DNA of 52,630 nt from an uncultured Clostridia bacterium (GTDB lineage Bacteria; Bacillota; Clostridia; Oscillospirales; CAG-272). The DNA is taken from positions 1-52,630 of the forward strand of contig CALCTA010000087.1 of assembly GCA_937893945.1 (NCBI GenBank), in the 5' to 3' direction. Shown here in pieces: positions 1 to 9,564 of this stretch. The number at the start of each line of letters is the position of its first letter. Within the stretch, counting starts at the first letter, position 1. The notes under the pieces were generated by a model, which saw only the letters and a list, made by a program, of their open reading frames with translations, was not told the DNA's origin and searched no databases. The position numbers and the translations under genes are program-made.

Positions 1-659
1 GCTGCGCCGAGGGCACGACCCCCGAGGTCTGCCCCACCTGCCGCGGTACGGGCAATGTGCAGGTGCGCCGTCAGACCCCCATGGGCGTGTTTGCCACCAC
101 CTCCCCTTGTACCAAGTGCGGCGGCACGGGTAAAATTATCCATCAGCCCTGCTCCGATTGCCGCGGTACCGGAAGTGTGCGGAAACGCAAGACCATCAAG
201 GCCAGCATTCCTGCCGGTATTGATAACGGCCAGACCATTTCCATCCGCGGTCAGGGCCATGCAGGCAAGAACGGCGGTCCCGCAGGTGACGTTTTCGTTA
301 TGGTAAGTGTTCGCAGAAGCAATACCTTCAAGAGAGAAGGCTACAACCTTTTCTGCGAGGTGCCTATCTCTATTTCAGAAGCGACTCTTGGCGCAGAGAT
401 AGAGATACCCACCCTTGAAGGAAACGAGAAGTTCACTATTCCCGAGGGAACGCAGACGGGTACAAGCTTCACTCTGCGCGGAAAGGGCGTTCCTATGGTC
501 AACTCAACCCGTCGCGGAGATCTTGTATTCCGTGTTGTTGTTGAAACACCTAAGGGACTTAACGAAAAGCAGAAAGAGCTTCTCCGCGAGTTTGCCAAGG
601 CGTGCGGCGAAAGCAATTACGCTAAGAAAAAGAGCTTTTTGAAGAAGGATAAAAAGTAA
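1..659 (+). CDS. dnaJ: Chaperone DnaJ, C-terminal part (5' end outside window)
   Basis: This is the C-terminal two thirds of the Hsp40 co-chaperone, which delivers unfolded substrates to DnaK and stimulates its ATPase in the cytoplasm. The reading frame is already open at base 3. CxxCxGxG zinc-binding repeats are visible (CPTCRGTG, CTKCGGTG, CSDCRGTG), followed by the beta-sandwich substrate-binding domain and a lysine-rich tail. The J domain and Gly/Phe linker lie upstream of the window. prmA starts 1 base after the stop, so the two are probably cotranscribed, as is common in Firmicutes. Oddity: the first ~300 bases are about 63% GC with codons such as CGC, ACC and GGC, while the rest drops to about 48% GC with AGA codons, so the left end may be chimeric although the protein reads through without interruption. 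Confidence 0.95.
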   Translation, partial: CAEGTTPEVCPTCRGTGNVQVRRQTPMGVFATTSPCTKCGGTGKIIHQPCSDCRGTGSVRKRKTIKASIPAGIDNGQTISIRGQGHAGKNGGPAGDVFVMVSVRRSNTFKREGYNLFCEVPISISEATLGAEIEIPTLEGNEKFTIPEGTQTGTSFTLRGKGVPMVNSTRRGDLVFRVVVETPKGLNEKQKELLREFAKACGESNYAKKKSFLKKDKK

Positions 660-660
660 T

Positions 661-1626
661 ATGACAGAAAACATTGATGAAGATTACCTCTGCGGCGACT
701 TTGGCGAGGTGACGGAATGGTTGCAGATAAAGGTTACCGTTCCTACCGAAAGACTTGACGATTTGGTGGCGCTTATGAGTGTAATAGATAGCAATCTGCT
801 TATCGACGATCTCAGCGACATTGATCTTAAGACCTGCTACGGAGACCTTATAGACGAAAAGATACTCAACGCCGATAAATCGCACGCGTCGGTATCCTAT
901 TTCGTTCCCAAGGACGCGAATATTGCCGACGATATGGCGTTTTTACGCGAAAGACTTGCCGAGAGCCGATTTGATGACGTGAAAACCGAGGTCATCGGAC
1001 TTTGTGAAGAGGATTGGGCTAATTCATGGAAGGAATTTTATAAACCCTTCAAGATCGGCAAGATCGTAATAGTTCCCGCTTGGGAGAAATATGAGGCTGA
1101 GGACGGAGAGATAATAGTGACTATGGATCCGGGTATGGCGTTCGGAACGGGAACTCACGAGACTACAAGACTTGTCATAAAGCTTCTTGAAAAATACGTA
1201 AAGGACGGAGCTCGAGTCGCTGACGTCGGATGCGGAAGCGGAATTCTTGCTATCTGCGCGTCAAAGCTTGGCGCAGGCGAGTGTAAAGCATATGATATTG
1301 ATCCCGTTGCGGTAAAGGTAGCAAACGAGAACATAAAGGATAGCGGTCTTTCTAACGTTACCTGTGAGGTCTCCGACCTTCTTAAGCAGGTAGATAGAAG
1401 CGGCGGTACTTACGACGTTATCTGTGCTAATATAGTTGCGGATATTATCATAAGAATGATGCCTGACGTAGGCGCACTTATGGATGAAAATTCGGTAATT
1501 CTCGCATCGGGAATCATAGTTGAGCGAAGCGATGACGTAATATCGGGCTTCCTACAGCATGGCTTTAAGATAGTAGAACGTATCGACGAAAACGGTTGGT
1601 GCGCACTTGCTGTTATGAAGAAATAA
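661..1626 (+). CDS. prmA: Ribosomal protein L11 methyltransferase
   Basis: PrmA trimethylates ribosomal protein L11 using S-adenosylmethionine in the cytoplasm. The 321-residue protein has the usual length, an N-terminal L11-recognition domain of about 130 residues, then a Rossmann methyltransferase domain. Visible motifs are the family signature DPGMAFGTGTHETT, the SAM loop VADVGCGSGILAI and the motif IV region CANIVADII. It starts 1 base after the dnaJ stop; its ribosome binding site would lie in the dnaJ tail. A terminator follows directly, so this dnaJ-prmA unit ends here without the rsmE gene that often follows in Clostridia. Confidence 0.95.
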   Translation: MTENIDEDYLCGDFGEVTEWLQIKVTVPTERLDDLVALMSVIDSNLLIDDLSDIDLKTCYGDLIDEKILNADKSHASVSYFVPKDANIADDMAFLRERLAESRFDDVKTEVIGLCEEDWANSWKEFYKPFKIGKIVIVPAWEKYEAEDGEIIVTMDPGMAFGTGTHETTRLVIKLLEKYVKDGARVADVGCGSGILAICASKLGAGECKAYDIDPVAVKVANENIKDSGLSNVTCEVSDLLKQVDRSGGTYDVICANIVADIIIRMMPDVGALMDENSVILASGIIVERSDDVISGFLQHGFKIVERIDENGWCALAVMKK

Positions 1627-1650
1627 AAAGGGGCAGAAGCCCCTTTTTTA
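1627..1650. terminator. Bidirectional Rho-independent terminator after prmA and the DUF11 gene
   Basis: A hairpin GGGGC-agaa-GCCCC (1630-1643) is flanked by A5 on the left and T6 on the right, so it can stop transcription in both directions. It sits between two convergent genes. Confidence 0.9.
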
Positions 1651-1652
1651 TT

Positions 1653-2516
1653 TTATATCTGTCCTGTTATGACGTATTCTACCATACCGGGAGTAACGCT
1701 TACTATACCCGTAGCGACATCACGAGTAAAGGTAGCCGCGGGAACGCTTACGGGTGTTCCTGTGCCTACGGGAGTTGTGAGAGTACCGCCAACGTAGGAA
1801 TACTCATTGCCACCAAGCAGAACGCCATCCTTTGATACGGTTATACTGTCAGGCGCAGGATTAAAGTTATCTGTCAGAACTACGTTCTCTGCAGGAATAT
1901 TGCCGTAATTGTAGATGCGAATGGTGTAGGTTACAGTGTCTCCGCATACTACTGGATTGGGAGCCATCTGCTTGAATACGCTTACGTTAGCCGCGGATTC
2001 AGCAGTTACGGTAGCGCTTGCGCTTCCGTCGGCACAGTCTGAATCACTTGTGAGAGTGGCTGTGTTAACAATAGCCGAGTTAAGATCAAGAGGTGCGAAC
2101 TCATTGACCGATGCTCTGTAAACTATATTGGCAGTAGCACCCGCGGGCAGAGAGGGGAAGCTGAATATAAGACTGCCGGGCGTAGTATCATTGACTGTAA
2201 GCTGCGAGCTTACGTCCTGACCGTCTATAAGCAGAAGCGCGGGAGCGGTATATGCGAGAGGAGTCAGCTCCATAGTTCCAAAGGTGAAGCTGCCAAGATC
2301 GTCGGTAATGCTTACGTTTGCAATAGCAGAAGCAGAGGTGTTGGTTATGCTGAGGATATAGGTTATCACAGAATCCTCACCGTAGGTGTCTCCAAGCGTG
2401 GTCTTGGTGAAGCTTACCGCAGACTCAAGACCTATCTCAGCAAGATTTGACACCTTAGTTTCGGTAACGCCACCCGAGGTGTAGCTGACGGTGGCGAAAT
2501 TTTCTATCGTTGCCAT
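1653..2516 (-). CDS. DUF11 repeat protein without signal peptide
   Basis: A 287-residue, Ser/Thr/Val-rich protein with two DUF11-type (conserved repeat) beta-sandwich segments. The first covers about residues 30-90 (motif TYILSITNTSASAI) and the second about 175-240 (VTYTIRIYNYGNIPAENV). DUF11 domains usually occur in secreted or surface proteins, but this one has no signal peptide, no membrane segment and no sortase motif; it starts MATIENFATVSYTSGG. GGAGAA lies just before the ATG. I infer a structural role, possibly in the cytoplasm or as a mother-cell product deposited on a spore, but nothing here proves that. Its promoter appears to overlap the addA terminator (see nearby entries). Family assignment is good; function is unknown. 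Confidence 0.8.
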   Translation of the reverse strand: MATIENFATVSYTSGGVTETKVSNLAEIGLESAVSFTKTTLGDTYGEDSVITYILSITNTSASAIANVSITDDLGSFTFGTMELTPLAYTAPALLLIDGQDVSSQLTVNDTTPGSLIFSFPSLPAGATANIVYRASVNEFAPLDLNSAIVNTATLTSDSDCADGSASATVTAESAANVSVFKQMAPNPVVCGDTVTYTIRIYNYGNIPAENVVLTDNFNPAPDSITVSKDGVLLGGNEYSYVGGTLTTPVGTGTPVSVPAATFTRDVATGIVSVTPGMVEYVITGQI

Positions 2517-2529
2517 AATATTCTCCTGT

Positions 2530-2570
2530 TAAAAATTAAGGCACTCAAGGTTTTACGTCCTTGAGTGCCT
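2530..2570 (-). terminator. Terminator of the addBA operon
   Basis: A perfect 12-bp stem (AGGCACTCAAGG at 2539-2550 with CCTTGAGTGCCT at 2559-2570) is followed, in the minus direction, by a T-rich run (complement of AAAAATT). It lies 46 bases past the addA stop and only about 13 bases before the ribosome binding site of the DUF11 gene. Confidence 0.85.
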
Positions 2571-2574
2571 CGTT

Positions 2575-2607
2575 ATTATAATATGTTGTAGAGAAGAAAT
2601 TCGACAA
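2575..2607 (-). promoter_or_regulatory. Possible promoter of the DUF11 gene, overlapping the addA terminator
   Basis: On the minus strand a perfect TATAAT (2575-2580) lies just upstream of the terminator hairpin. The nearest -35-like element, TTGTCG (2602-2607), is 21 bases away, which is long for a housekeeping promoter. The same place also reads CATATTATA, which fits the CATAnnnTA -10 element of sporulation factor SigK; no convincing SigK -35 was found. Either start would place the hairpin at the very 5' end of the DUF11 mRNA. Confidence 0.4.
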
Positions 2608-2615
2608 CGCTTTGT

Positions 2616-5600
2616 TTAAAATTGGGGCGTTATCTCAAAAAGCCTTGCGGCGTGAGTGGAATAGACAGAAACACGAGAGCACTTTCTTCCAAAGAGAAGC
2701 TCAACTGCCTTCGCATAGTAGGTCAGCTGCAGGCCGTGAGCCTCGTTCATACGCTTTGCGGCAAGTGTCTCGTTTGCAAGCTCGGCTTTGCTCAGTCTGT
2801 CGGTCTTGTAATCAAAGAGCGACACACTTCCGTCCTCATCGATGAGGATAAGGTCGATAACCCCCTGAACCGCAAGCTTATCGTCCTCCATCATAGAGAG
2901 AAGCTCCTCGTCAGAGGTAAAGCCCTTGGCAGAAAGCTCAACGTTAAATCTCTGCTCGCGAATAACAGATCTCGCTGATAGAATAAGGTCAATAAGCTCG
3001 CTTCTCATAAAGGCGTCAAGCTCGTTCTTATATATCAGCTCAGAAGCACCTTCGGGCAGGAATTTTTTCTCAAGGAGACGGGAAAGCTCCTCGTCAGTCC
3101 CGTTTCTATGCGCATTCTCAAAGTCGCAGAACTGCAAGAAAAGATGAGTTGCCGTTCCTCGCTCAGCACCGCTTACGCGAGTAGGCGCGCCCTCGGTAAA
3201 GAACGCGGGGATCTCTGCCTTTTCTATAGTCTCGTCATAGAGGGTAGCAGAGCTATCATTCTCATCAAGAACGTCGGGATAAAGGCGAGATACAGAAAGC
3301 TTAGAGGGCACTCGGCAAAGAGGGGCGTACTTGTATTTAAAGGCAAATTCCTTTTTCAAACGTTCCGTAAGCTCGGCATCAGCCTCAGCCGATACCTTTT
3401 CTTCCTTGACAGACGCCTTTTCGTCGCAAAGAGGGATATCGTTATAGGGAATTATCTCAAGATCGTACGAAGAATTATCCTTACCGTTCATGGCGAGGAA
3501 TACCCAATCAAGATAGGACGAGCATTTCTGCATGATGGTATATCTGTCGGGGAACGAGGCGTTTGCTCTTGCGCTTGCAAAAAATCCGTCAAGATTTGCG
3601 CCCGAGGAAGCCGTAAGATAAAGTCTTTCTCTCGCTCTCGTAAGCGCAACGTAAAGCACTCGCATCTCTTCTTCCATCTGTTTGTTTGACGTCCTTGCAA
3701 GGATCGCCTCGCGCATCGGAGTGTTTATGCGCGCAAGACCGCCTTGCTCGGATATCTTAAGAGCTATTCCAGAAGGGTATTCAAATACAAGACTTTCTCG
3801 GCTATCCTTAGAGCGAACTGACGCCTTGGTATTGACTATAAAGCAAACGGGGAACTCAAGTCCCTTTGATTTATGAATAGTCATCAGCGAAACTCTATCA
3901 GAGGATACGCCCTTAGGATCGCTCGGGAGCTTTCCTCCGTCCTCGATCAGTGAATTAAGATATTCAATAAACTGATACAATCCCTTAAAGCTTCCGTTTT
4001 CAAATTTTCTCGCGTATTCATAGAGCATAAGGAGATTACCGCCCTCGCCCTTGCTGTTTGTCTGAGAAACTAAGCCTGAAGCGATAAAGCGCTCGGACTC
4101 AAAGAGCATACGGATAAATCTATCAACCGATAGAGCTGCCGCGTCCTTTTGCCAAGTGTCAAGCGTGCTGATAAAATCGCGGCACTTGCTCGCAAGCGGC
4201 TCTGCGCCTTCAGCGGCATAGTCCTTGAGAGCACCAAAGAGTGATGCACCGTCGTCTGTAAAGTGGCGTATTCTGATAAGCTCGTCCATATCAAAACTGA
4301 AGATAGGAGAGCGCAGCGCGCCCGCAAGATAAATATCTCTTTCGGGATTGTCAATAGCGTTGAGGATACACAGCATCATCAGTACGTCGGGATCCTCAAA
4401 ATATCTCTCACCGTCAGACTCAGAGCAGAGAATTCCTCGCTTCTCGAGAGCGGCATGGATGATCGGAGAAAAGCTCTTTGCCCTGAACAGTACAGCTATG
4501 TCGCCGGGGCAGATCGGCTCTCCGTTTGCCTTCCTCTCGTTTTTTATCAGTCTTGCTATCTCAGAAGCTATGTATTCGGATTCACGCTCGGCACCTTTAA
4601 GATCGTCGTTATCATCATCCTCGTCGTTCTCCGAGGGGGTTATTATAGCTATCTTGACCTTAGGAGACTGGTATTCCTCGTAAGGAAGCGGCTTTGAAAA
4701 TCCAAGGTCATCATTCTTTGTATATCCGATAGTGTCCGCACAGGCAGAAAATATGACAGAGCAGACGTCGTTAGTGAATTTGATAACGTTAGAGTCGCAT
4801 CTGAAGTTATCCGACATAAATATCGTTGCATTATCCGAAATCTCAGCCTCACTTGATTCAATGGACGGAAAAGCACGTCTGTATTCGGCGAAAAGCCTCG
4901 GCTCTGCGCCACGGAATCCGTAGATGCTCTGCTTGATATCACCAACCATAAATCTGTTGTCGGGACGTGAAATAGAGCGGAAAATCAGGTCCTGAAGCAT
5001 ATCAACGTCCTGATATTCGTCAATATATATGTCGGTATATTGCTCTGCGTATTTTCTCGCCACGTCAGTAGGAGTGCCGTCCTCGGATACAAGCAGTTTC
5101 ATAGTAGCTCTCGAAACGTCATCAAAGGTAACTAAGGAAAGGCGGTTCTTTTCCTCGGTGATCTTCTCTTCAAACATCGAAAGAAGCTCATAGAGAATAA
5201 AAAGATTTTTGGCGGTATCCTTCATCGCTCTCCGGATGCTTTCAAGAGGCTTAGAAAAGCTCTTCTCACGAAGCGAGGTCAACTTTTTAGTGAAGACCGA
5301 ACGCATATTTTTGTAGCCGACAGAGGTCTCACTGGCATTTGCTGCTGAAAGCTTGCCAAGAGGAATAGCAGAATAGTTTTCAAGCAATGCTTTCGTTTCG
5401 GAATATCCGTTGTTTTGGTCGAGTACAGCGACGCGAAGCCTGTCGCAGTAGTCAAGGTCGTAGGCGAACGAAGCGCCGTACGCCTTTTCCATAGGCGCAT
5501 CTGTCTGCATATATTCCATAGCAGACTTAAAAACGAGATAATAATGCTCGAACATATCCGACGCGTTATTTCTTTGTATCTCGCCGTAAGAGGTGGCAAA

Positions 5601-6218
5601 GAAATCAAGCGAAGCTTGGTCTTCGGTACGCATAGCACAGTCCTTTACGTATCCGATACCCTCAGGCAATGATGAAAGATCAGAATGAAGCTTCAGGAAT
5701 ACCTCGTGCACGTTTCTGACCGAGCGGACAGAGCTGAAGCATTCAATAAATGCGGGGAAGTCGGGCTCTTTACTGTAAAGAGCGTCTATGCACTCGCACA
5801 TTATTCTTTTTGAAAGAATATCATACTCAGATTCGTCAACTATTCTGAATCCTGCGGAAAGCCCGAGCGTAGAAAAATTAGCGCGGACTATATCGAGATA
5901 AAATGAGTCAATAGTGCATATCTTGGCGCTTCCTATCTTCATAAGCTGAGAAGCAAGATGCTTGCTTGAGGGATCCTTGGCAAGCGCATCTCCAAGTGCC
6001 GAGAATATCCTTGTCTTGAGCTCAGCGGCGGCGGATCGCGTAAAGGTAACGATAAGCATTTTGGATATGTCGGCAGGATCAGAGACGTCGGTAATGCGCC
6101 GTATTATTCTTTCGGTGAGAGTAGCGGTCTTGCCCGAGCCTGCGGCGGCACTGACGAGAAGAGTCTTACCGCGTGTGTTCATGGCTTTTAGTTGGGCATC
6201 AGTCCATTTTCTTTCCAT
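2616..6218 (-). CDS. addA: ATP-dependent helicase/nuclease subunit A
   Basis: AddA is the UvrD-like 3'-5' helicase and nuclease subunit of AddAB, the Firmicute counterpart of RecBCD, which resects double-strand DNA ends for RecA. The 1200-residue length is normal. Motifs visible: Walker A AAAGSGKT (residues 24-31), the helicase motif II segment YIDEYQDVDM, motif III VGDIKQSIYGFRG, motif VI RVLYVALTRARERLY, and near the C-terminus the RecB-type nuclease motif GVIDLIL...LFDYKTD. The start is an ATG with GGAGGAG upstream, 12 bases after the addB stop, indicating translation from the same mRNA. No defect seen. Confidence 0.97.
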   Translation of the reverse strand: MERKWTDAQLKAMNTRGKTLLVSAAAGSGKTATLTERIIRRITDVSDPADISKMLIVTFTRSAAAELKTRIFSALGDALAKDPSSKHLASQLMKIGSAKICTIDSFYLDIVRANFSTLGLSAGFRIVDESEYDILSKRIMCECIDALYSKEPDFPAFIECFSSVRSVRNVHEVFLKLHSDLSSLPEGIGYVKDCAMRTEDQASLDFFATSYGEIQRNNASDMFEHYYLVFKSAMEYMQTDAPMEKAYGASFAYDLDYCDRLRVAVLDQNNGYSETKALLENYSAIPLGKLSAANASETSVGYKNMRSVFTKKLTSLREKSFSKPLESIRRAMKDTAKNLFILYELLSMFEEKITEEKNRLSLVTFDDVSRATMKLLVSEDGTPTDVARKYAEQYTDIYIDEYQDVDMLQDLIFRSISRPDNRFMVGDIKQSIYGFRGAEPRLFAEYRRAFPSIESSEAEISDNATIFMSDNFRCDSNVIKFTNDVCSVIFSACADTIGYTKNDDLGFSKPLPYEEYQSPKVKIAIITPSENDEDDDNDDLKGAERESEYIASEIARLIKNERKANGEPICPGDIAVLFRAKSFSPIIHAALEKRGILCSESDGERYFEDPDVLMMLCILNAIDNPERDIYLAGALRSPIFSFDMDELIRIRHFTDDGASLFGALKDYAAEGAEPLASKCRDFISTLDTWQKDAAALSVDRFIRMLFESERFIASGLVSQTNSKGEGGNLLMLYEYARKFENGSFKGLYQFIEYLNSLIEDGGKLPSDPKGVSSDRVSLMTIHKSKGLEFPVCFIVNTKASVRSKDSRESLVFEYPSGIALKISEQGGLARINTPMREAILARTSNKQMEEEMRVLYVALTRARERLYLTASSGANLDGFFASARANASFPDRYTIMQKCSSYLDWVFLAMNGKDNSSYDLEIIPYNDIPLCDEKASVKEEKVSAEADAELTERLKKEFAFKYKYAPLCRVPSKLSVSRLYPDVLDENDSSATLYDETIEKAEIPAFFTEGAPTRVSGAERGTATHLFLQFCDFENAHRNGTDEELSRLLEKKFLPEGASELIYKNELDAFMRSELIDLILSARSVIREQRFNVELSAKGFTSDEELLSMMEDDKLAVQGVIDLILIDEDGSVSLFDYKTDRLSKAELANETLAAKRMNEAHGLQLTYYAKAVELLFGRKCSRVSVYSTHAARLFEITPQF

Positions 6219-6230
6219 TTGCTCTCCTCC

Positions 6231-9200
6231 TTAAAAATCTTCGCCGTCGCCACGGTCTGTTCTTCGGCATATCGGTCGAGCCTGACAGTAATCACAGGGA
6301 AGTGATCTCTTGTGCTTCAAGGGTGTAGCATCAGCATTGCCCGCGCGAAGCTCGGAGGCTATCTTGCGAATTACAGCTTCAAGCTTGTCGTAGGTCTCGG
6401 CAAATTTCTCGCCGCTTGCGGCGGCAGAGCCCTCGTAAAGACCACTCTTGGCATTCTTTTTTATTCCAGCAAGGAATTTTGCGTCAAGCTCGCTGTTCAT
6501 AGCCACAAGCACGTCCTCATCGCTAAGCAACAATCCCGAGCGTTCAAGCTTTGAAGCCGCCTTGCTTATTATTTTTGCGGCGTCGCTGTAATCATCAGCT
6601 TCAACTACGGGAATATTTGCGGAGAGATATACTACGCCCGCAGGGAGCGTATCTCCACCGTCCTCAACACCAAGTGATCGCTTGAAATCAGCAGAATTAG
6701 TGCGGCAAAGTGTAAACAGATACAAAAGCATCTGCGTGTTTATCCCTTTGTCAATGTCCGCGAGATTGAAGTTTTTCGTTCCCGTCTTGTAATCCACTAC
6801 GCGTACGTAAACGTCAGCGCCCTTCTTATAGATATCAACACGGTCAATAATACCCGAGAAGGATATAGTTGAATTATCCTCAAGCTTGAATACGAGCGGA
6901 GAGGGAGCGCCGCCTATACCGTTTGCCTTAAGCTCAAAAAAGGCGGGGCGGAAGCTGCTCTTTGAGAATTCCTCAACGATATTTCCGACGAGCAGTAGTG
7001 AGAGAGTGCGCAAGCGTCTGTAAAGATGCGCCATTCGCTTGGAGTCAATAAGATGCGGCGGCGAGATACGGTTTACGTACTCGGAGATAGCCTTATCGGT
7101 CATCTCTATCAAAGTCTCCTCATCGGGCATTGGGGCGCTTGGGTCGTTGGGGATAGCGTTTTTCAAAAGTGTCTCAAGAACGAAATGTACAAAGGTTCCT
7201 ATGTCGTTTAAATTAAACTCTGCGTTTACCTTTTCTCTTAGCTTGAGAACGTAAGAGCAGTAATAGCTGAACGGACAGCGCGCGTATTTTTCAAAAGAGG
7301 ATGCCGAAAAATGAATGTTCGCGCCGAGCGCATCACCTACGCTGCTTGATGATACTCTACATTCCTGTGCTTTAGCTGATGAAGAAAGTGAGGAAGAGAT
7401 GTTCGGCACGTAGTCCTCAAGGGCACACGCGAGAGAGGCTCTTTTAGATTCGTCCTCTATAGCACGCCAAAAGCCCACTGCATTCTTGGGCGCAGGGACA
7501 AGATAGTCAAAATCGTCGCTTCTGTATGTATGCGCTATCTTATCGCCAAACAAAGCCTTAACTCTGTTAAAAGCGAGCGAGCTGAATCTTTCGGCGCCAT
7601 TTATCTCTGCGGTGTGAGTGAAAAGGAACAGCTTGTCAGAGGGAACAGAAAAGGCACGCTGAACGAACATAAGCTCATCAGACGAGCGAGAATCAACGTC
7701 GCCCGAAAGCTCAATGTCAAGATCAGCAAGAATAGCGCGATCTCCCTCTGAGAAAACGCCGTTATCGTTTACAGCGGCAGGAAATTCACCCTCGCAAAGC
7801 CCCATTATCAAGGCATATCTGACGCCTGAGGCACGGAAGGTAGATGCGGAACCTATAGCAACCTCGTCAATAGAGGTGGGTATGCTTCCTATATCGGTCT
7901 TGTCGAATATAGTTTTAAGTATAAGCGTAAGCTCCTCGCAGTCTGCCTCCTCGTCTCCTATCGCCTCAGCGACGCTTGCGAGAGTAGAAAGCATGACACC
8001 GTATATTCTTGAAAGCTCACGCGCTTGCTTTATATCTCCACGCTCTGCCGCCTTTTTTGAAAGCTCGGCAAGCTTGTCCTCAAGAGATACATCAAGCATA
8101 TATTTGTAGAGCGCACGACAAGCATCCGCAACATTTTCCGCGGCATCAAGCAGAACGAAAAGTTTGAGTAGCGGCGCGGTGAGTGCTTCTCTTACGCGAT
8201 TTGCTGCTTCAAGAATATTCATAGCTCGAGGAGAGAGCTTGTCTGTAAATCCGTCGGGATTCATAGTCCACTCACCAAGCAGAAATTGCTCGCCGTGTAT
8301 GCCCCAGGTGTTTACGTATTCTTCAAACAGGTCTGCATCTGTAGCGTCTATGCCGCAGAGACCTGTTTTAAGATAGGAAATAACGTCTCCTGTACGCCAA
8401 TTATAGCGCTTTATTCGGAGAGCGGAAAGTATAAATTTGACCGAAGGCATTGAGCAAAGGTCGCTCTTTTCAGAGAAGAAAAAGGGAATACCGCTCTTCT
8501 CTAAGGCAGGCTCTATAATTCCACGGTATTTTTCGGCGTCTCGCATAATTATAGCTATCTCGCGGCAACGCGCGCCGTTTTTGAGTAGCTTGAGAATATG
8601 TGCCGCCATAGCCTCTGCTTCAGCATAAGGATTGGGACATACCTCACAGATAATGCTTTCCGAAGGATCGGGAGGGGTGGAATTCTTTTCGTTTTTCTCC
8701 ATTCTCCAGAGATTTTTGGAGAGATATGCGAGAGCTTCAGAAGAGGCTCTCATATTTGCCGCAAGCAAAGTCTCCTTAGCGCCACCATATCTGTCGGCAG
8801 AGCGTCTGAGCTTCTGAAGTGAGCGCGATATGCTTTCTTCGCTAATCTCACGCTCTCCGAGAGAAGCCAAGGGAAGCGTAATAGTAGTATTGTCGGCACT
8901 ACCGAATATAAGCTCGATTATCTGATGCTCTACTGCAGTAAATGAAGTAAAGGAATCAATATATACGTTAGCACCCTCGAAGAAAGAATGTTCTTTAAGT
9001 ATATCGCGAAGTCTTGACAGATCATCAGAGGAATCACTGTACTTTTCTGAAACAAAATTGTCAAAGCAGGAATATATAAGCGAGAGATCCGAGAGCCTTC
9101 GCGCAAGCGCAGAGTCAGAGGGAAGCTTCTTTGATGCGTTTTCAAGCGCGGATGAGTTAACCCCCGCCGCCTTCAGCTCGCCAAGAGCCGAAAGCATCAG

Positions 9201-9548
9201 ATCAGTCAAGGCAGGATCGGAGTCATTCTTATATTCCACAAGTAAAGGAGAAAGATCACGCAGAGTTTTCCACATAAGAAGCGAACGCATGGGCTTTGTG
9301 AGATAGGAATAAGAAAGTCCGCCGTAGGCTCTGCAAACTCTGTTGTAAAGTCTTGAGAAGCCCAAAATTTCAAGCCTTAGCTGAGCATTATTAGGCAGAG
9401 TCGAAAGAGACAAGCGCTCAAAGCTCAACGCTTCCTGATCGGGAACTATAAGAAAGCATTTTTTACCCTTTTCGGTATCATCAGCTATTTTTTGCATGAT
9501 ACGAGCGGTCTTTCCGCTTCCGTAAGCTCCGTAAATAAATTCTATCAT
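6231..9548 (-). CDS. addB: ATP-dependent helicase/nuclease subunit B
   Basis: AddB partners AddA and carries the second nuclease and the iron-sulfur staple. The 1105-residue protein begins with Walker A GAYGSGKTARI and ends with a RecB-type nuclease, whose core VVDYKTGTKNF is visible. The four cluster cysteines are present: one in YARCPFSYY before the nuclease and three in the C-terminal CDYCQARPIC, with the Cys-x2-Cys-x5-Cys spacing of the known AddB cluster. An AGAGG site precedes the ATG. It is the middle gene of a three-gene minus-strand operon, 16 bases after an unknown membrane protein gene and directly before addA. Confidence 0.95.
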   Translation of the reverse strand: MIEFIYGAYGSGKTARIMQKIADDTEKGKKCFLIVPDQEALSFERLSLSTLPNNAQLRLEILGFSRLYNRVCRAYGGLSYSYLTKPMRSLLMWKTLRDLSPLLVEYKNDSDPALTDLMLSALGELKAAGVNSSALENASKKLPSDSALARRLSDLSLIYSCFDNFVSEKYSDSSDDLSRLRDILKEHSFFEGANVYIDSFTSFTAVEHQIIELIFGSADNTTITLPLASLGEREISEESISRSLQKLRRSADRYGGAKETLLAANMRASSEALAYLSKNLWRMEKNEKNSTPPDPSESIICEVCPNPYAEAEAMAAHILKLLKNGARCREIAIIMRDAEKYRGIIEPALEKSGIPFFFSEKSDLCSMPSVKFILSALRIKRYNWRTGDVISYLKTGLCGIDATDADLFEEYVNTWGIHGEQFLLGEWTMNPDGFTDKLSPRAMNILEAANRVREALTAPLLKLFVLLDAAENVADACRALYKYMLDVSLEDKLAELSKKAAERGDIKQARELSRIYGVMLSTLASVAEAIGDEEADCEELTLILKTIFDKTDIGSIPTSIDEVAIGSASTFRASGVRYALIMGLCEGEFPAAVNDNGVFSEGDRAILADLDIELSGDVDSRSSDELMFVQRAFSVPSDKLFLFTHTAEINGAERFSSLAFNRVKALFGDKIAHTYRSDDFDYLVPAPKNAVGFWRAIEDESKRASLACALEDYVPNISSSLSSSAKAQECRVSSSSVGDALGANIHFSASSFEKYARCPFSYYCSYVLKLREKVNAEFNLNDIGTFVHFVLETLLKNAIPNDPSAPMPDEETLIEMTDKAISEYVNRISPPHLIDSKRMAHLYRRLRTLSLLLVGNIVEEFSKSSFRPAFFELKANGIGGAPSPLVFKLEDNSTISFSGIIDRVDIYKKGADVYVRVVDYKTGTKNFNLADIDKGINTQMLLYLFTLCRTNSADFKRSLGVEDGGDTLPAGVVYLSANIPVVEADDYSDAAKIISKAASKLERSGLLLSDEDVLVAMNSELDAKFLAGIKKNAKSGLYEGSAAASGEKFAETYDKLEAVIRKIASELRAGNADATPLKHKRSLPCDYCQARPICRRTDRGDGEDF

Positions 9549-9564
9549 TATGACCTCTGAAAAA

